Assembly (NCBI GenBank): GCA_026419785.1
Contig: JAODTK010005409.1
Coordinates: forward strand, 62,001 to 126,000
Origin: Sclerodactyla briareus
Lineage: Eukaryota; Echinodermata; Holothuroidea; Dendrochirotida; Sclerodactylidae
DNA length: 64,000 nucleotides
Reading direction: 5' to 3'
Shown: in pieces, positions 1 to 10,660 of the stretch
Position numbering within the stretch: the first letter of the stretch is position 1
Layout of the letters: each line of letters begins with the position of its first letter
Translations under genes and position numbers: made by a program
The notes under the pieces: model-generated
Databases searched by the model: none
Told to the model about the DNA's origin: nothing
Seen by the model: the letters and a program-made list of their open reading frames with translations, nothing else

Positions 1-618
1 GGGGGTCTGTCAAACGAAAAAAATTCTTGTACAACCTGAGGTGGCGCTCCGCTTAGAAAATATTCGCATTGTCCCCCCCCCCCCCCCTTAGCCGCCAACA
101 CAAATCGCCGCCCTTGGTCCCAGCTCCAAAGAGCTAGATATTCAGTGAGGCTTTGTTCCGATAATTTTGACGGGGATCGTCGGTCGGCCCGTCCCCAGCT
201 GCAATACCTGAAGTAACCGCGGAGCTACGGGGGCGTCCCGGTGAGCGTCCCCAACTAACTGGATCACCTACCGGACACAGTGGATAGGTATCAAGTACAT
301 GATCAAGTATAGGCAAACAGGCCTCGCCACAACCTGTAACGACTGGTCGACTAAGATAAGAGTAACATAAATTCATGTGATATTTTCTCCAGCCCATGCC
401 CACACCGGACAGCTAATGGAGATGTTATTGAAGAGAAACGAGTACAAGTAAGACCGTCCTGAACGATGAAAACCGTACACTGAAGAAAAATTGTTTTTTT
501 TTTTAGGATCGAGATCCGTACCACGGAGGAACGGCATGTGGAAGATTCCGCAGTGAAAGGTTATCAGGGACAGTTCATGCGCTACATCTGAAACCTTTCA
601 GTATGATGAGGCATAATC

Positions 619-655
<37 letters not shown>
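1..655. other. Repeat-derived flank, no gene seen
   Basis: A poly(C) run near 77-90 follows the phrase GTGGCGCTCCGCTTAGA, which recurs at about 9.98, 12.88, 13.98, 18.02 and 26.06 kb, so this is one copy of a dispersed G/C-run repeat. A pure (ATA)n microsatellite occupies about 618-655. The minus-strand open frame at 134-403 has no recognisable domain and I take it as chance. Confidence 0.5.
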
Positions 656-656
<1 letters not shown>

Positions 657-664
657 CAAAATGA

Positions 665-965
665 TTTATTAACTGGAAATTTTAATATTGACTTGTTGAA
701 TTTATAGATAGGTTATGTCTTCCCTGGTCCCAGAAATTTCTTCTTAAATCTTCACAGATCAGCTGAACAACTGCCTCTGCAACATGAATAATGGGAACAG
801 AAGTCTTTTTTCATTACAACTGGAGATTTTAATATTGACATTTTAAAAGTAAATGATATTGAGAAGGTACGAAAAATTCTCAAAAAACGTCTTTTCTCTC
901 TCTCCTTCCCCTCATTGATTGATAAACCAACCAGACTTGCTAGTTCCACTACCTGTTTGAATTAT
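665..965 (+). mobile_element. LINE endonuclease-domain fragment
   Basis: Plus-strand translation gives TGDFNIDILKVNDIEKV near 819-869, followed by PSLIDKPTRLASSTTCL near 905-955. This matches the GDFNxD...LI(N/D)KPTR segment of the apurinic-type endonuclease of jockey/CR1-group LINEs. A second, more decayed copy of the first motif (TGNFNIDLL) lies about 147 bp upstream, so the stretch is internally duplicated or two copies are joined. No RT follows; only an endonuclease scrap is preserved. The match to the family is good but the piece is short. Confidence 0.55.
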
Positions 966-1874
966 AAAACGAGTGTCAATGATATTTCGAATTGATAGTT
1001 TTTTTTTTTTTTTTATGGTCGATGTATCTTACTACCCCACTCCCCTTTTTCTTGGTATTCCTAATTACGGAGCAGAAAATCTCACGCAGCTACTAAATAA
1101 AACAACACATACGCAAGAACATTGGTGGGCTTGTAATGAACTCAGTGAAATCGCCTTGAAGAAAGGTTAATCCTGAAGACATGCCTAAACAATTTTCGCT
1201 GACATTCTGACTCGGAAATTCGTTTCAAGTTGTACGGTAGACAAGGTAAATCGCCAAATTAACTGAGACATTTCCCCCCTTGGATTGCACTTGAATTTCA
1301 ACTTCAACGGACATATAAACGTAATTTATGAAAAAAAAAAAGCTGATCAACGCTCTTTTTAGTGTAGGATCCCAGACAGTAGAAGCGTATTCGAGTAAGG
1401 GCCTAAAAAGGGACCTGTGGGCCTCAAGATTTGTAGTCCGATTACAAGATTACATGTAACTTTCTCTTTATGAAGCCTAATGTTCTACTGCTGTCGGCCA
1501 GGTGCAGTGTCTTCGATATTGTAATCCGATTCAAGATATAGGAGATACACTGGATGATGTAAGCAACAAATTGACACATAAGCCAAACAGCTGGCTAAGT
1601 ATTATTATATGTTATCTCTTAAAGCCCAATGATCATTTAAATATGACAGCAATTGGTATCTTCCATTCATTACATTAGGCCAGCCAAACCCAGAGCGAAT
1701 TTCAGCCGATTCGAGCATACCGATAAGCTTCAATAAGCTATCGCAGAATTTGCCTTGTGACTTCAACGGGAGAATTTCCATGGGAGGGGGGGGGGAAAAA
1801 AGGGGGGGAAAAGAAAACATTTTTTGAAAAAAATTTGGAAGAACAAAAAAGAGAAAATTGAAAGTAGAGGGGAA

Positions 1875-1921
<47 letters not shown>

Positions 1922-3278
1922 AAAGGGGGGGGGGGGATCCCCTATAACACGAAGTCAATGTATAACATGTCCCTCATCGAAAATCTTTTCCGCAAACAAC
2001 CTAGATGGGAACCTACAAAATTCGGTCCACTTATTTTGAAACTAAATAATGATCTTATTTGTAAGTGAATAGGCTACTTCTTTTCGTCTTTACGTTGTCA
2101 TGGCGCAAAAACATGTAGCCTTAACTGTGTAGGGTATATGAGGCGGCCTTGGTACCCCCCCCCCCCCCCTCGTGATGCCATAGATCCTTCAAAATTTCTC
2201 AAAAGTAATTCGAAATATCTCAACATAGCAACATGCTGGAACCTTAAAAATTTGGGGTGTGGAGCAAATCTGGTACATGATTACTGCGGCCTTTTGGTAA
2301 AGTGCAATTTAGGAAATGAACAATTGAACCACGTTCATTTGTGGACAACTTCCCATCTTTATTATTATAGAGAGGGGGGGGGGGGTGAAATTTAGCCTCA
2401 GGCTATGGTGAGGACATGTTTATAACCAAGCAACAGTCTGGAACTTCGCAGACGAAGCAGACAAAATCATTTTTAGAGGATTCCAGGTATGTTATGAAAT
2501 TCTTCTCTTGGTCGCTAACTTCACTCAATTTGATACGCGTTTTCTACCGGTATAGCCTAGGTTCAACGGCAGCTTTGTCAGGGTATTTATTGGTTTATTT
2601 ATTTATTATTTATTTAGTATTATTTATTTATTTCGTGTTTCTATCTTGGGGTGTGTTACCAACCTACGTTTTGCCCCAGTAGTGCAGAGCACGCGTAGTT
2701 CGATACATTATAGGCATGGTTTCATTAGGCCACACACATTTTGTGAAAACCGGACAAAACTAGCAGTCATGGCCTCTGTACGAGTGGTCAAGCCCCAGTG
2801 TAAGATCTCCTTGCATGTTATTAATTGGTATACAGTATAAGCCGACTGTAGTGGTTTCTCCATGAGCGCAAAGTTGATGAACACACGTTACTCAAATTAA
2901 CTCAATATGTCAGTGTTTCATCTCCAGTAAGGCATTATGAAAATCCAGGTTCGCTGTTGTATTTGCCCGAAGCTGGGGCATTTGGGGGGGGGGATTTTGG
3001 GGGCTGAAATGTTTCTTCATTCATCTGAAAATATATTTTATATAAAAGATAAAAAAATTAAAGTTCCAATTTATTCATGTTTTATATTCGAATGATAAAG
3101 GACAGTAATACAGTATTTATTTTCATAACATTGCCCGCACTTTCCCTCTACACACATATACACATTGTGAAGAACGTCATTGGTTTAACGTGGGACATTT
3201 GTAAACCCTACTTGTGTTCTCTATATAACGAAACGAGACAGAAAATATATTAGTCATAATATTATTCTATCATTTCAG
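966..3278. other. Non-coding, homopolymer-rich stretch
   Basis: No supported gene. It holds a poly(T) run near 1001-1014, the very long poly(G) tract at 1877-1937, a poly(C) run near 2157-2170 and a poly(G) run near 2373-2384. If the receptor exon at 3279 is real this is upstream intron, but I could not find the preceding receptor exon here. Confidence 0.45.
1877..1937 (+). repeat. Long poly(G) homopolymer tract
   Basis: More than forty consecutive G residues are broken by AAAA near 1921-1924, then about twelve more G follow. This is the longest of many poly(G)/poly(C) runs in the window (others near 9287, 14162, 22373, 22421, 24710, 24727, 29171, 30040, 37534). Its exact length is unlikely to be reliable. 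Confidence 0.9.
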
Positions 3279-3323
3279 ATTGAAATCAAGCAAGAAGTCA
3301 AGATCTACTTCTGGGTTCGACTG
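3279..3323 (+). CDS. Nicotinic receptor-like subunit, 45-bp extracellular exon
   Basis: A pyrimidine-rich acceptor (TATTCTATCATTTCAG) precedes 45 bp that end at a strong donor (CTG|GTACGT). The frame reads IEIKQEVKIYFWVRL, phase 0 at both ends. Nicotinic acetylcholine receptor genes characteristically have a 45-bp exon here, encoding the D-E-K-N-Q...W-L segment. The next plus-strand exon found (4976) starts in matching phase with EWRDEFFQWDPA, giving the expected W-x-x-x-E-W-x-D...W-D-P run of the ligand-binding domain. Product: subunit of a pentameric ligand-gated cation channel in the plasma membrane. The KIYFW portion is divergent from textbook subunits. Confidence comes mainly from length, phase and the following exon. 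Confidence 0.55.
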
Positions 3324-3377
3324 GTACGTATAGTCGTAAACCATACGTCTACCATATTTTCTTTGGTGTGGGACAGG

Positions 3378-4330
3378 TACGAAGTATTTCCGGGCTGTCG
3401 TGAAATGCAAGGAGGAGGATATTGACATCGTGCCACCATTCGCAGACATGGTAGCCATGTATCTCTCCTTGCTACTGATGAAGAGCAGATCATTAGGCGT
3501 GTTCACTGGTAGAGTTAACGATATCATAATGACATGGTGTCGGAGGTCCTGGGGGTACACTGTAACACTGGCAGTTCGACGTTGCACGCACGGTGTGCAG
3601 ATCCGATGTCTTAAAGCTCCCCTGACGAAAATGTCACATCCTATATATACTAGCACTGAACAATTTCCCTACTTCTCTTACTAACATACTAAAACATGGA
3701 ATGAATTGTTCGCGTCTCAAAAAAATTGAAAAATAAGCAATAAGGTGGCGCCTCGAGGAGGAATAGTCTATACCTCGGACTGCTCAGTGAACGGTGAGCA
3801 TGCGCATTACAACGACGAACAGGCTCTTCGGCCCGCTTGTCATTTCCCACATTCACGAATTTGATATCACGAATTCCGAATTTTTCGAAAATCGCGGTCA
3901 CTGTCGTGGCACTTCTGATCAATCCCGGGTATTCCAGAGTTCATTCCGGTTCGTAGAAACACCGTTACGAACTATTGCGACGGAGTCACGGACTATGCCA
4001 AGACATCTGTATAAGCTCTCTCACGAGGTGCAGTATGTAATACGACGGCGTTACGAAAGAAGAACAAGAATGAGCAAGATGCCAGTCAGTACGGACGGCA
4101 GTTAAGAAGAAACGAGACGGTTCTGCTGCTGCAGCTTTGCTTGTGGCAAACAGGAGGGGCGGAACCGACGACAGATAACATAGGAGCCGTACTGGCTAAA
4201 CCTAGTATCTGCGTCAGTCTGTATTGGAAGTATGAGAATTTTCCATCCGATTCAGGGGCTATTGCTGAATACAAGAAGGGACGGGATGGATGACGTATAT
4301 ATCTTCTCAAGGAGGCACTACAAGTAAAGC
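3378..4330 (+). other. Coding-like but frameshifted block, unidentified
   Basis: Several plus-strand stretches look protein-like but change frame. 3382-3684 contains VVKCKEEDIDIVPPFADMVA. 3990-4104 contains MPRHLYKLSHEVQYVIRRRY. About 4087-4174 contains VRTAVKKKRDGSAAAALLVA. About 4168-4292 contains IGAVLAKPSICVSLYWKYEN. Adjacent stretches would join if single bases were added or removed. I recognise no family. It lies between two receptor exons, so it is either a decayed gene or element inside the intron, or chance. Low confidence that it is coding at all. Confidence 0.25.
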
Positions 4331-4472
4331 ACCGCACCTAAGACAGTCATACACGGCCCACTGCGATCTATCGAGCTGTGTAGAGGAACTCGGGCGCCGT
4401 ATCCTATACGAAAGAGCGAAAATCTCATAGATTTTCATTCCTTGTAGTCAGGATCTATGCAGTCATTGACCG

Positions 4473-4668
4473 CGTGCGTAGTCGTTCGTGTGGGTGTGTT
4501 GTGCGTATGAGTGTGCGTGTGTGTGTGTGTGGTGTGTAGGGTTGTGTGTATGTGTGTGTGTGTGTGTGGTGTGTGTGTGTGTGTGCTGGGTGTGTGTGTG
4601 TGTGGGTGTGGTGGGGTGGTGTGTGTGTGTGTTGTTGTGTGTGTGTGTATGTATGTATGTGGACGCCC
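4473..4668 (+). repeat. (TG)n-rich microsatellite
   Basis: Imperfect TG/GTGTGGTG repeats of about 190 bp. Flanks resemble those of the second TG tract at 5158-5248: both have a CTAT(G/A)CAGTCAT phrase on the left and GACGC...GTAAA on the right, so the two may be copies of one repeat. Long Cys/Val or His/Thr frames across it are artefacts of the dinucleotide. Confidence 0.85.
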
Positions 4669-4975
4669 CTGATGTGTAAAGAGCATTACTCGACCCAACC
4701 TGTATGGATGAAGTTCATACTGATATGTGGGTTCCCAATGATAAGTACACGATCCCGATTCGACCCTACGCACTTCAGACCGATTTTTCGGAAATATCCA
4801 GCAGATTGATAGGTGAGGTTGGGATGCTTGCTGATGGTTGGCTATGTCCAGAGTCACTTTAAAAAAAAATTGTTGGCGGTTGGAGTTAACTACAGTCACC
4901 TAAAAATCGAGTGAGGTAATCAAGACCGAAGTCATAATTATTATACTACGACTATTACAACATTTCTCCACTCAG

Positions 4976-5084
4976 GAATGGCGTGATGAGTTTTTCCAGT
5001 GGGACCCAGCCGTCATAAGGGACTGAAACTATATTGTGCAGAAGGACTTTATGTGGGTTCTTCCAGGAAGTGTCTTGTTGAAAG
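4976..5084 (+). CDS. Nicotinic receptor-like subunit, ~110-bp ligand-binding exon
   Basis: The acceptor CATTTCTCCACTCAG precedes EWRDEFFQWDPAVIRD, then an in-frame TGA, then NYIVQKDFMWVLPGSVLLK, ending at AAAG|GTAAGC. The first part matches the W-x-D-x-x-L-x-W-x-P block of nicotinic receptors, and MWVLPGSVLL matches the (I)W-x-P-D-I-V-L block. Observed length is 109 bp against the canonical 110 bp of this exon; one missing base would also restore phase with the exon at 6380. The internal TGA is either an assembly error or evidence of a pseudogene. It is on the same strand and in compatible phase with the 45-bp exon at 3279, about 1.65 kb upstream. Confidence 0.62.
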
Positions 5085-5157
5085 GTAAGCGACGTTTGCG
5101 TTTTCCCTCAATTAATCCCTCGGAAATGTAGGGGAAATCTATACAGTCATACAATAC

Positions 5158-5248
5158 TTGTGTGGTGGGTGTGTTTGTGTGTTGGTTTGTGGTGTGTGTG
5201 TGTTGTGTGTGGTGTGTGTGTGTTTGTTTGTTTGTTTGTTGTTGTGTG
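5158..5248 (+). repeat. Second (TG)n/(TTTG)n microsatellite
   Basis: TG repeats interrupted by TTTG units, inside the intron after the 110-bp receptor exon. See the related tract at 4473-4668. Confidence 0.8.
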
Positions 5249-5489
5249 ACGCATCGACTTGTAAACACAAATGACTCATCGGGGTCAGGACAGGGTGATG
5301 AAGCTATTACTTGGTATGTGCCCCCACCCCCAGGGTGTGTACCTTCGCCAAAATAACGAAGCATTGTTCACAAGTCTATAGCCCATATAGCACGGGCGTC
5401 AACATGGCAAATACCAAATTAACAGTTCTAGAATTTACGTCGCTCTTATTTAACGTTCTGTCTTGTCTGGTCTGGGACTATGCAACCAC

Positions 5490-6350
5490 CAACTGTGGTT
5501 CTCACTGCATAAGAGATAACCCACAACAGGCACAAGCTTACTGAAGAGTCAGAATTGAAGATGATGATTGGAGAATGACCACCATCACCAGAAAAAAACA
5601 CCCCAGTAAGACTAGATGCATTCCAATCTGGAATTGTTCTGGGCCAAAATGACCATCTGAAGACGTCTGGGTAGTAGTAACAAAACATGTCTACAGTTAG
5701 GTCCATTCACTGATGATGATCGTGTGCGATAGTTAGTCTGTAACTCCACGAAATCAGGAAACCGGTAAAGCCAATATGTCGTTAATAAAATTATGAAAAG
5801 CCGAGTCGGCATTGCGCCTTCTTCCTGTAAGTAGCCAGGCAATATGTTTGCAGGAGGTGTGCACTGGTTGACCGGCGGTGATGCTTGCAAACAAATCTGG
5901 CGCTGTGCTCTAGCTGAACTATATCCAGCTTGTAAGGTACAAGCTTTGTATGGATCCCTGAGGAGCTATATTACAAACAGGAACCAGAGACTTATAAGCA
6001 AGCTTCGTCTGGATCACAGTCATACAGATGTCTCGGGATCAGATTGAAGATCTTGTAAGCGTTACCAACTGTTATTGTTTATATGAGTTGACCATGAGAG
6101 CTTTGAAGTGATGGTTCCTCCAAGATACGGATGTTCTCTCACCATTTCAAGGGGACTATCGTCCATTACATACTGGAATGGTACAACTTGCCGTTTTTTG
6201 GTAACAACCGTTGACTTGCATTTTTATGCATAGAGCGATCTGCCAAGTCTTTACTCCATTGCGAAAAAATGAACCAGATCTTGTGGAGCATTTAACTGTC
6301 ATCATTGATGGGTCGTTTTCAATTAATCATGTGATGGCAGTCCGATTAGA
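5490..6350 (-). mobile_element. CR1/L2-group LINE, 3' part of reverse transcriptase
   Basis: Reading the minus strand from 6350 down, pieces of one RT C-terminal region appear in changing frames. HPYLGGTITSKLSWSTHINN (~6125-6065) matches the YLGV...L.W..HI thumb motif. LEHSARFVCKHHRRST (~5920-5870) matches the QRRAARFV..(Y)RR segment. SFWPRTIPDWNASS (~5655-5610) matches the terminal SFFPRTI.WN.LP motif. At least three frame changes separate them. The copy is truncated at its 5' side and sits in the intron immediately upstream of the Cys-loop exon at 6380. Group assignment between CR1, L2 and relatives is uncertain. Confidence 0.68.
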
Positions 6351-6379
6351 GTCAACGTCTGTACTCTCTATCCCCCCAG

Positions 6380-6550
6380 TAATACCTACGAGATGGCTTT
6401 ACCCGAGTCGCTAAGCATTACCTCTGATAGTGAGCTATGACGGCTCCGCGAAGCTCCTGGTTCCACAGATTAGTAAAACTGCAAGATGAACCTCACCTAC
6501 TACCCTTCGACGTTCAGCAATGCCACCTAAAGTTCAGTTCCTGGGCGGAG
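6380..6550 (+). CDS. Nicotinic receptor-like subunit, Cys-loop exon
   Basis: A strong acceptor (TACTCTCTATCCCCCCAG) precedes NTYEMALPESLSITSDSEL, then YDGSAKLLVPQISKT, then CKMNLTYYP, then FDVQQCHLKFSSWAE, ending at GAG|GTGGCA. The Cys-x13-Cys loop with the central Y-P-F-D is the signature of Cys-loop pentameric channels, and L-K-F-x-S-W after it points to the nicotinic branch. The four pieces lie in three frames: one base appears inserted near 6435 and one missing near 6481 and near 6506. This is the best family marker of the gene. The following exons (loop C cysteines, TM1, TM2) were not found before 27 kb, so the intron is long or exons are lost in repeats. Confidence 0.75.
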
Positions 6551-7470
6551 GTGGCAATGCGTAAGTATACGTCCGTTGAAGGGTCAATGCAGTCAGTCAG
6601 TGGCAGTCAGTGTTGTCAGTGCAGGCTGTAGCGAGTCCATTCGAGGTGAATCCTATAGTCCGAATCCAGAGCTGTGACACGAGTTCAGCTTCAAGGACCG
6701 AGCCATGGTCCCCAATGGCATATGGCCGAGTCCCGCTGCCAGAAGCCGTGTGTAATTAGGTCATATTCTTTGGCCCATCTTATAGTGGGGGCAGTGATCT
6801 AGTAATCCTGTGAGAACCTGTATTTCCACCTATAGCCTACTTTTGGTGAACTAGATATAGAAGATGCAGTCTTGACAGTCATTGTACTAAAATTAATCCG
6901 TGCCCCGGGTTGCCGGTGGCTGCACTCTTGCGGGCATTGTATAGGATCGATCCTTTGTCTGACAAATATATTCCATAGAGGGAAAGAAAATTCAAACTGC
7001 AAATTGCCTCAAATTGAACACTACTTTTTATTGTTCATTTCCATTGTTTATTGAATATAAATTCACCAACACAGCATATCCTTTGCGAAAATAAATTCCA
7101 TATGTATTATGGAATTTGAAACCCTATAGTTGAACACCCACATGTCAGAGAGCATACTAATCTGGATTAGTGAAAGAAGTTCTGGGATCAGAGAATATTA
7201 AGTTGTTGCATATTACACAATACACATATTCTCTGGATATACCTGTGGTATCACCCTGGCCTAAAAACCACGATCAAAGTTCCTTGACACATTATTTGAA
7301 TTTGAATTATTTGACTTTATTCATCTTGCAGCTGGAAGCCTGAATTGAATGAATATTACAATAAAATCAAATTAATAGACAAAAAACTTAAAAACATACA
7401 ACCTATATAAAAGACAAGTCCCAAACTAAACACCTGCAGCAGAGGCAAGATGGGGCAAACTACATTTGAT
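6551..7470. other. Presumed intron, nothing recognised
   Basis: AT-rich sequence without a recognisable domain, long ORF or clear repeat structure. A short CAGTCAGT-type repetition lies at about 6588-6625. Confidence 0.4.
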
Positions 7471-7479
7471 TGAGGCACC

Positions 7480-7715
7480 TGGTAAAAAGGGATTGAACTA
7501 TTGTACCGCCAGCTGGTCCTGCACCTATGTTCATCATATATCTGATCTGGTCCGATTTTTGCGTAAAATTGCTACCATTCTGCCACCCGTTAGCATCGAC
7601 CGACGCAGAATACCGCACAGAGTTCTGGCAAGAAGAAGCAAACTTTGCACAGATTTCGTTTCTGCGATCCTCAGTACTATTTACTGATAGGGTTTCCATA
7701 GCCGTTTTCATAACT
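7480..7715 (-). mobile_element. Short LINE RT C-terminal fragment
   Basis: Minus-strand translation contains ETLSVNSTEDRRNEICAKFA, followed by SSCQNSVRYS. This resembles the L..L..RR..LC.KFA..C..(S/N).R(Y/F) segment found at the C-terminus of some non-LTR retrotransposon RTs. The frame is open for about 90 codons, but no RT catalytic motif is present. It abuts the left copy of the 39-bp direct repeat. It could be a chance match; I rate it modest. Confidence 0.4.
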
Positions 7716-7718
7716 AGA

Positions 7719-7757
7719 GCACAATGACTGCTGTAGCACAGACCGCACAAATCATTT
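7719..7757 (+). repeat. 39-bp exact direct repeat, copy 1
   Basis: The block beginning GCACAATGACTGCTGTAGC is repeated without mismatch at 7966-8004, 247 bp downstream. Flanking bases differ after the 39th base (TAC versus ATC). Confidence 0.95.
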
Positions 7758-7965
7758 TACGCAAGCTATAGTGTATTTTGGTTATAGGAATGTCGATAGC
7801 GGATATAGTATCCTTTTAGCGTCATGAGAAAAATAGTCATACGTGATGCGATACCATCTACGTCCATTATATGGTGTTCAGGCTCTTATGGAAGGATGAA
7901 GACCTACACACTTTGCCTTCGTAGAATTGCTGACCTGTAAAAATACGCAGAAATTAAGTACTGAG

Positions 7966-8004
7966 GCACAATGACTGCTGTAGCACAGACCGCACAAATC
8001 ATTT
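7966..8004 (+). repeat. 39-bp exact direct repeat, copy 2
   Basis: Identical to 7719-7757. Exact identity contrasts with the indel-rich divergence of every other repeat pair in the window, suggesting a very recent local duplication or a local assembly or read artefact. Confidence 0.95.
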
Positions 8005-8379
8005 ATCGCATATGAAATGACACAGAAAAACGAGTTTTGACTAGTGAAATGATTCTACGTGACGAACGACCCATATCCTCGACATACGTAGGCTACTATG
8101 ATACTGACTCGGGACCAACATGGGCTACTGAGTAGACACCCTATGTGATCCGTACCCCGTAATGTGCGACTAGATTACCTCCCACCTAAAAATTCCTAAG
8201 TTCAACCTCACAATGGCCAAGATATATTATCTGACACTGCCAGGAAAATTACGACTACAGTATCCAATGTGAGGGGCAGATACTCGGTCTTGTTTTCTAA
8301 CTGAAACCAGTATGACGTCATAATTATTAAGTGAAATCCTTTCTGCTGGCGCTCGGTTACCCTAATGTCGTCTTGGTAC

Positions 8380-8825
8380 CTACAACACAAACACGTTTCA
8401 AAGACATTTTAAAACATGGTTTCGCTGATTGTTTCGAACACATTTTTTGTTGAGGACCGAAGGTGGAAAAGTTTCAGAACCGTTTCAGCAAAACTTTGAA
8501 GAAAGAGAAACGTTTTGAAAAAACTTCCAAAAATTCTGAAAGTGTTATTAAAAGAGTTTTGGTGGACAAAGATTTGCGCCTCTACTTAAAACGGATTTAA
8601 GTTCTGTTAGTGTTGTCAAAAGTATATTATATTATCGTTTTGTTTCCTAGGTTGCTGTAATCCTAGATTGAAGTAAAATTGAAAAGTTTTAGAATATTTC
8701 CCAAACCTTCTGGCGAGGTAACGGAAACGTTTCCGTAAGTAACATTCGTGTTATAACATAAAACGTTTTCAGAAACATATAAGAACCATGTTTCGAAAAC
8801 GTTTCGTGTTGCTTGGTAAGGATTC
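8380..8825. mobile_element. MITE-like element rich in AAACGTTT
   Basis: The left end reads CTACAACACAAACACGTTTC and the right end reads CGAAAACGTTTCGTGTTGC, approximate terminal inverted repeats built on CAACAC..AACGTTTC. The interior has many AAACGTTT/AAACGTTTTC motifs and no coding frame with a domain. A second element with similar ends lies at 24925-25370. Consistent with a non-autonomous DNA transposon. I could not establish a target-site duplication. Confidence 0.5.
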
Positions 8826-9977
8826 TTAACGTCAGTTTTAATGATGTAACAGCGGTCAGAGTAACATACATCACGTTGATTAAGTGGGTAAAACTCATGA
8901 TTTGGGTGTAAACTGTTTTTAAGATCAGAACAGATCAGGAACCGCACCTTTTTTTTATTTTGTTATCTACGTTAATGTTAATCTGCCATGCTGTCGTGAC
9001 CATCTCGCATATATGGAGCCTACATTCGTATAAAAATTCACACATTAAGGAGCGCCGGTTTCTCCGTTTTCCATTAGAGCTTCTTGTGCGAAAACTACCC
9101 CCTTTCAAGATAGATGTAGTTTTACTCAGTAAGGACGAATATGTTCGATTTTAAAGGGTTTTCTTCTTGAAAGATTATGCCATGGTACTTATTCTGAACT
9201 TCCGAGACTTTCTGAGGACGATCATTGCCGGCGCAAGCGAGGGGTGGGGGGGCGGGGGACGCTTCCCCTAAAAAAAATCAAAGTGGGGGGGGGGGGGACC
9301 GTCCCCCTATAATTTGACCATTACCAAAAATTACCATGGAATTAACAATCAACATCGACAATTAACTATCCATATCGTTCTGCGGAACCGATGGAATATA
9401 GACAATAGATTATAATAGGAGGCCTATAAATGTGAACTAGTAGCGTTTCAAAGTTCAGACAATGTTGCCGTACCGAACCCGTTGCCCGCCTTGTCTGCGA
9501 TAATCTCAGCTTGTAGCGGAATCTTTAATCGAATGGGAATATTTTACCTCCGCTTAGTGAACTGGGAAGTGTGATAAAACTAGATTGGTATCACTGTACC
9601 GAACCATATTGTCCGAACGAACATTCGAACATAATTTCAGTGTTTGTCATCCACCTAGTAAATAGGTGAGTAATCCCTCGAAATAAACGATTGGTTTGAT
9701 AGGCCTATTATTTTGCTATATTATATTCACTTTACAGTTGTTTGTAACTTACACCAACTGCGTTGGTCCAATCTTGTAAGCCGCAGTTGTTTAGCGAGAA
9801 ATTGACGATGCTGTCTCCAAACCCGGACTGATATATGCATTATCATTCTTCATACATACAGTTTTAATTAATAACTCACGATTCTGCAGACATGACCCAT
9901 GTTTTATGACTGGGTCCATCTGCTCAACCGCTCAGGAATGCCGTTTTCCGGCCATCTGGGAGGTTTGGAAAAACCCA
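8826..9977. other. Presumed intron, nothing recognised
   Basis: Apart from poly(G) runs near 9241-9260 and 9285-9297, inside the dispersed G/C-run repeat (GGGGGGACCGTCCCCCTATAAT), I see no gene or defined element. Confidence 0.4.
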
Positions 9978-9980
9978 ATG

Positions 9981-10660
9981 GTGGCGCTCCGCTCTTAGAT
10001 GAAACAAAAACACATTTCATCAGATCAATGTTTCATCAAAATTTGGTCTGCGTCCCCTCCTGAATTTGTAGGCTTCCGCCGCCACTGAGTACAATTAGCA
10101 AATAGTTTTGAACAAGTGAATGATTTGTCGTTATTGTTCCTTGTTTTTCCTTTCTTGCTGAAGCATTTTACTTCCGTATAACTCGCTCTTTTTATTGGAA
10201 ACTCGCATTTATATGGCTTTGAATCTGAACATTTACAGTTTTGTTTTGACAAAAATTTAGGGTCAGTAGGTATTGCCGAAATTACTTAATCCAATAGAAT
10301 CAGTTATTAGTAACCCCGGTGAGGGTCGGAAAGCTATGTACAAACGGAGCGGGTCTGACTGGCGGCCTCGTCGGCATCGTGGGTAGTAGTGTGTGTGGTG
10401 GTTAGAGTTGGAGTTCGTGAAAGTTCGCTCGTGTAAGTTGTGTGGGAGCCTGTCGCTTCGGCATATTTAAGTGAACTTTGTTACAAAGAATATTATGAAA
10501 ATGACACTTTTTCTGAATCAACGAGAGTTCTCATAGTTATTCATGGTACGAGAAGATTTCATTCTTACTTTAGTGGAGTCATCCGTGCTACGTATATTAT
10601 TGATAGCTAAAAAGTTTTCCAGTTAGCGTCGATGCCAGTAGGCCGTTGACCCACGGACGA
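9981..10660 (+). repeat. ~670-bp tandem duplication, unit 1
   Basis: Starts at GTGGCGCTCCGCTCTTAGAT and ends GTTGACCCACGGACGA. The next unit follows at once. The two share long blocks such as GTGAACTTTGTTACAAAGAA and TAGTGGAGTCATCCGTGCTA but differ by dozens of one- and two-base indels. No coding potential recognised. Confidence 0.9.

Noticed and set aside
1605..2039. Pro-rich and Gly-rich ORFs on both strands
   Set aside because: Produced by the poly(G) tract; no other coding signal.
4435..4899. 154-codon His/Thr-rich minus-strand ORF
   Set aside because: It is the translation of a (TG)n microsatellite.
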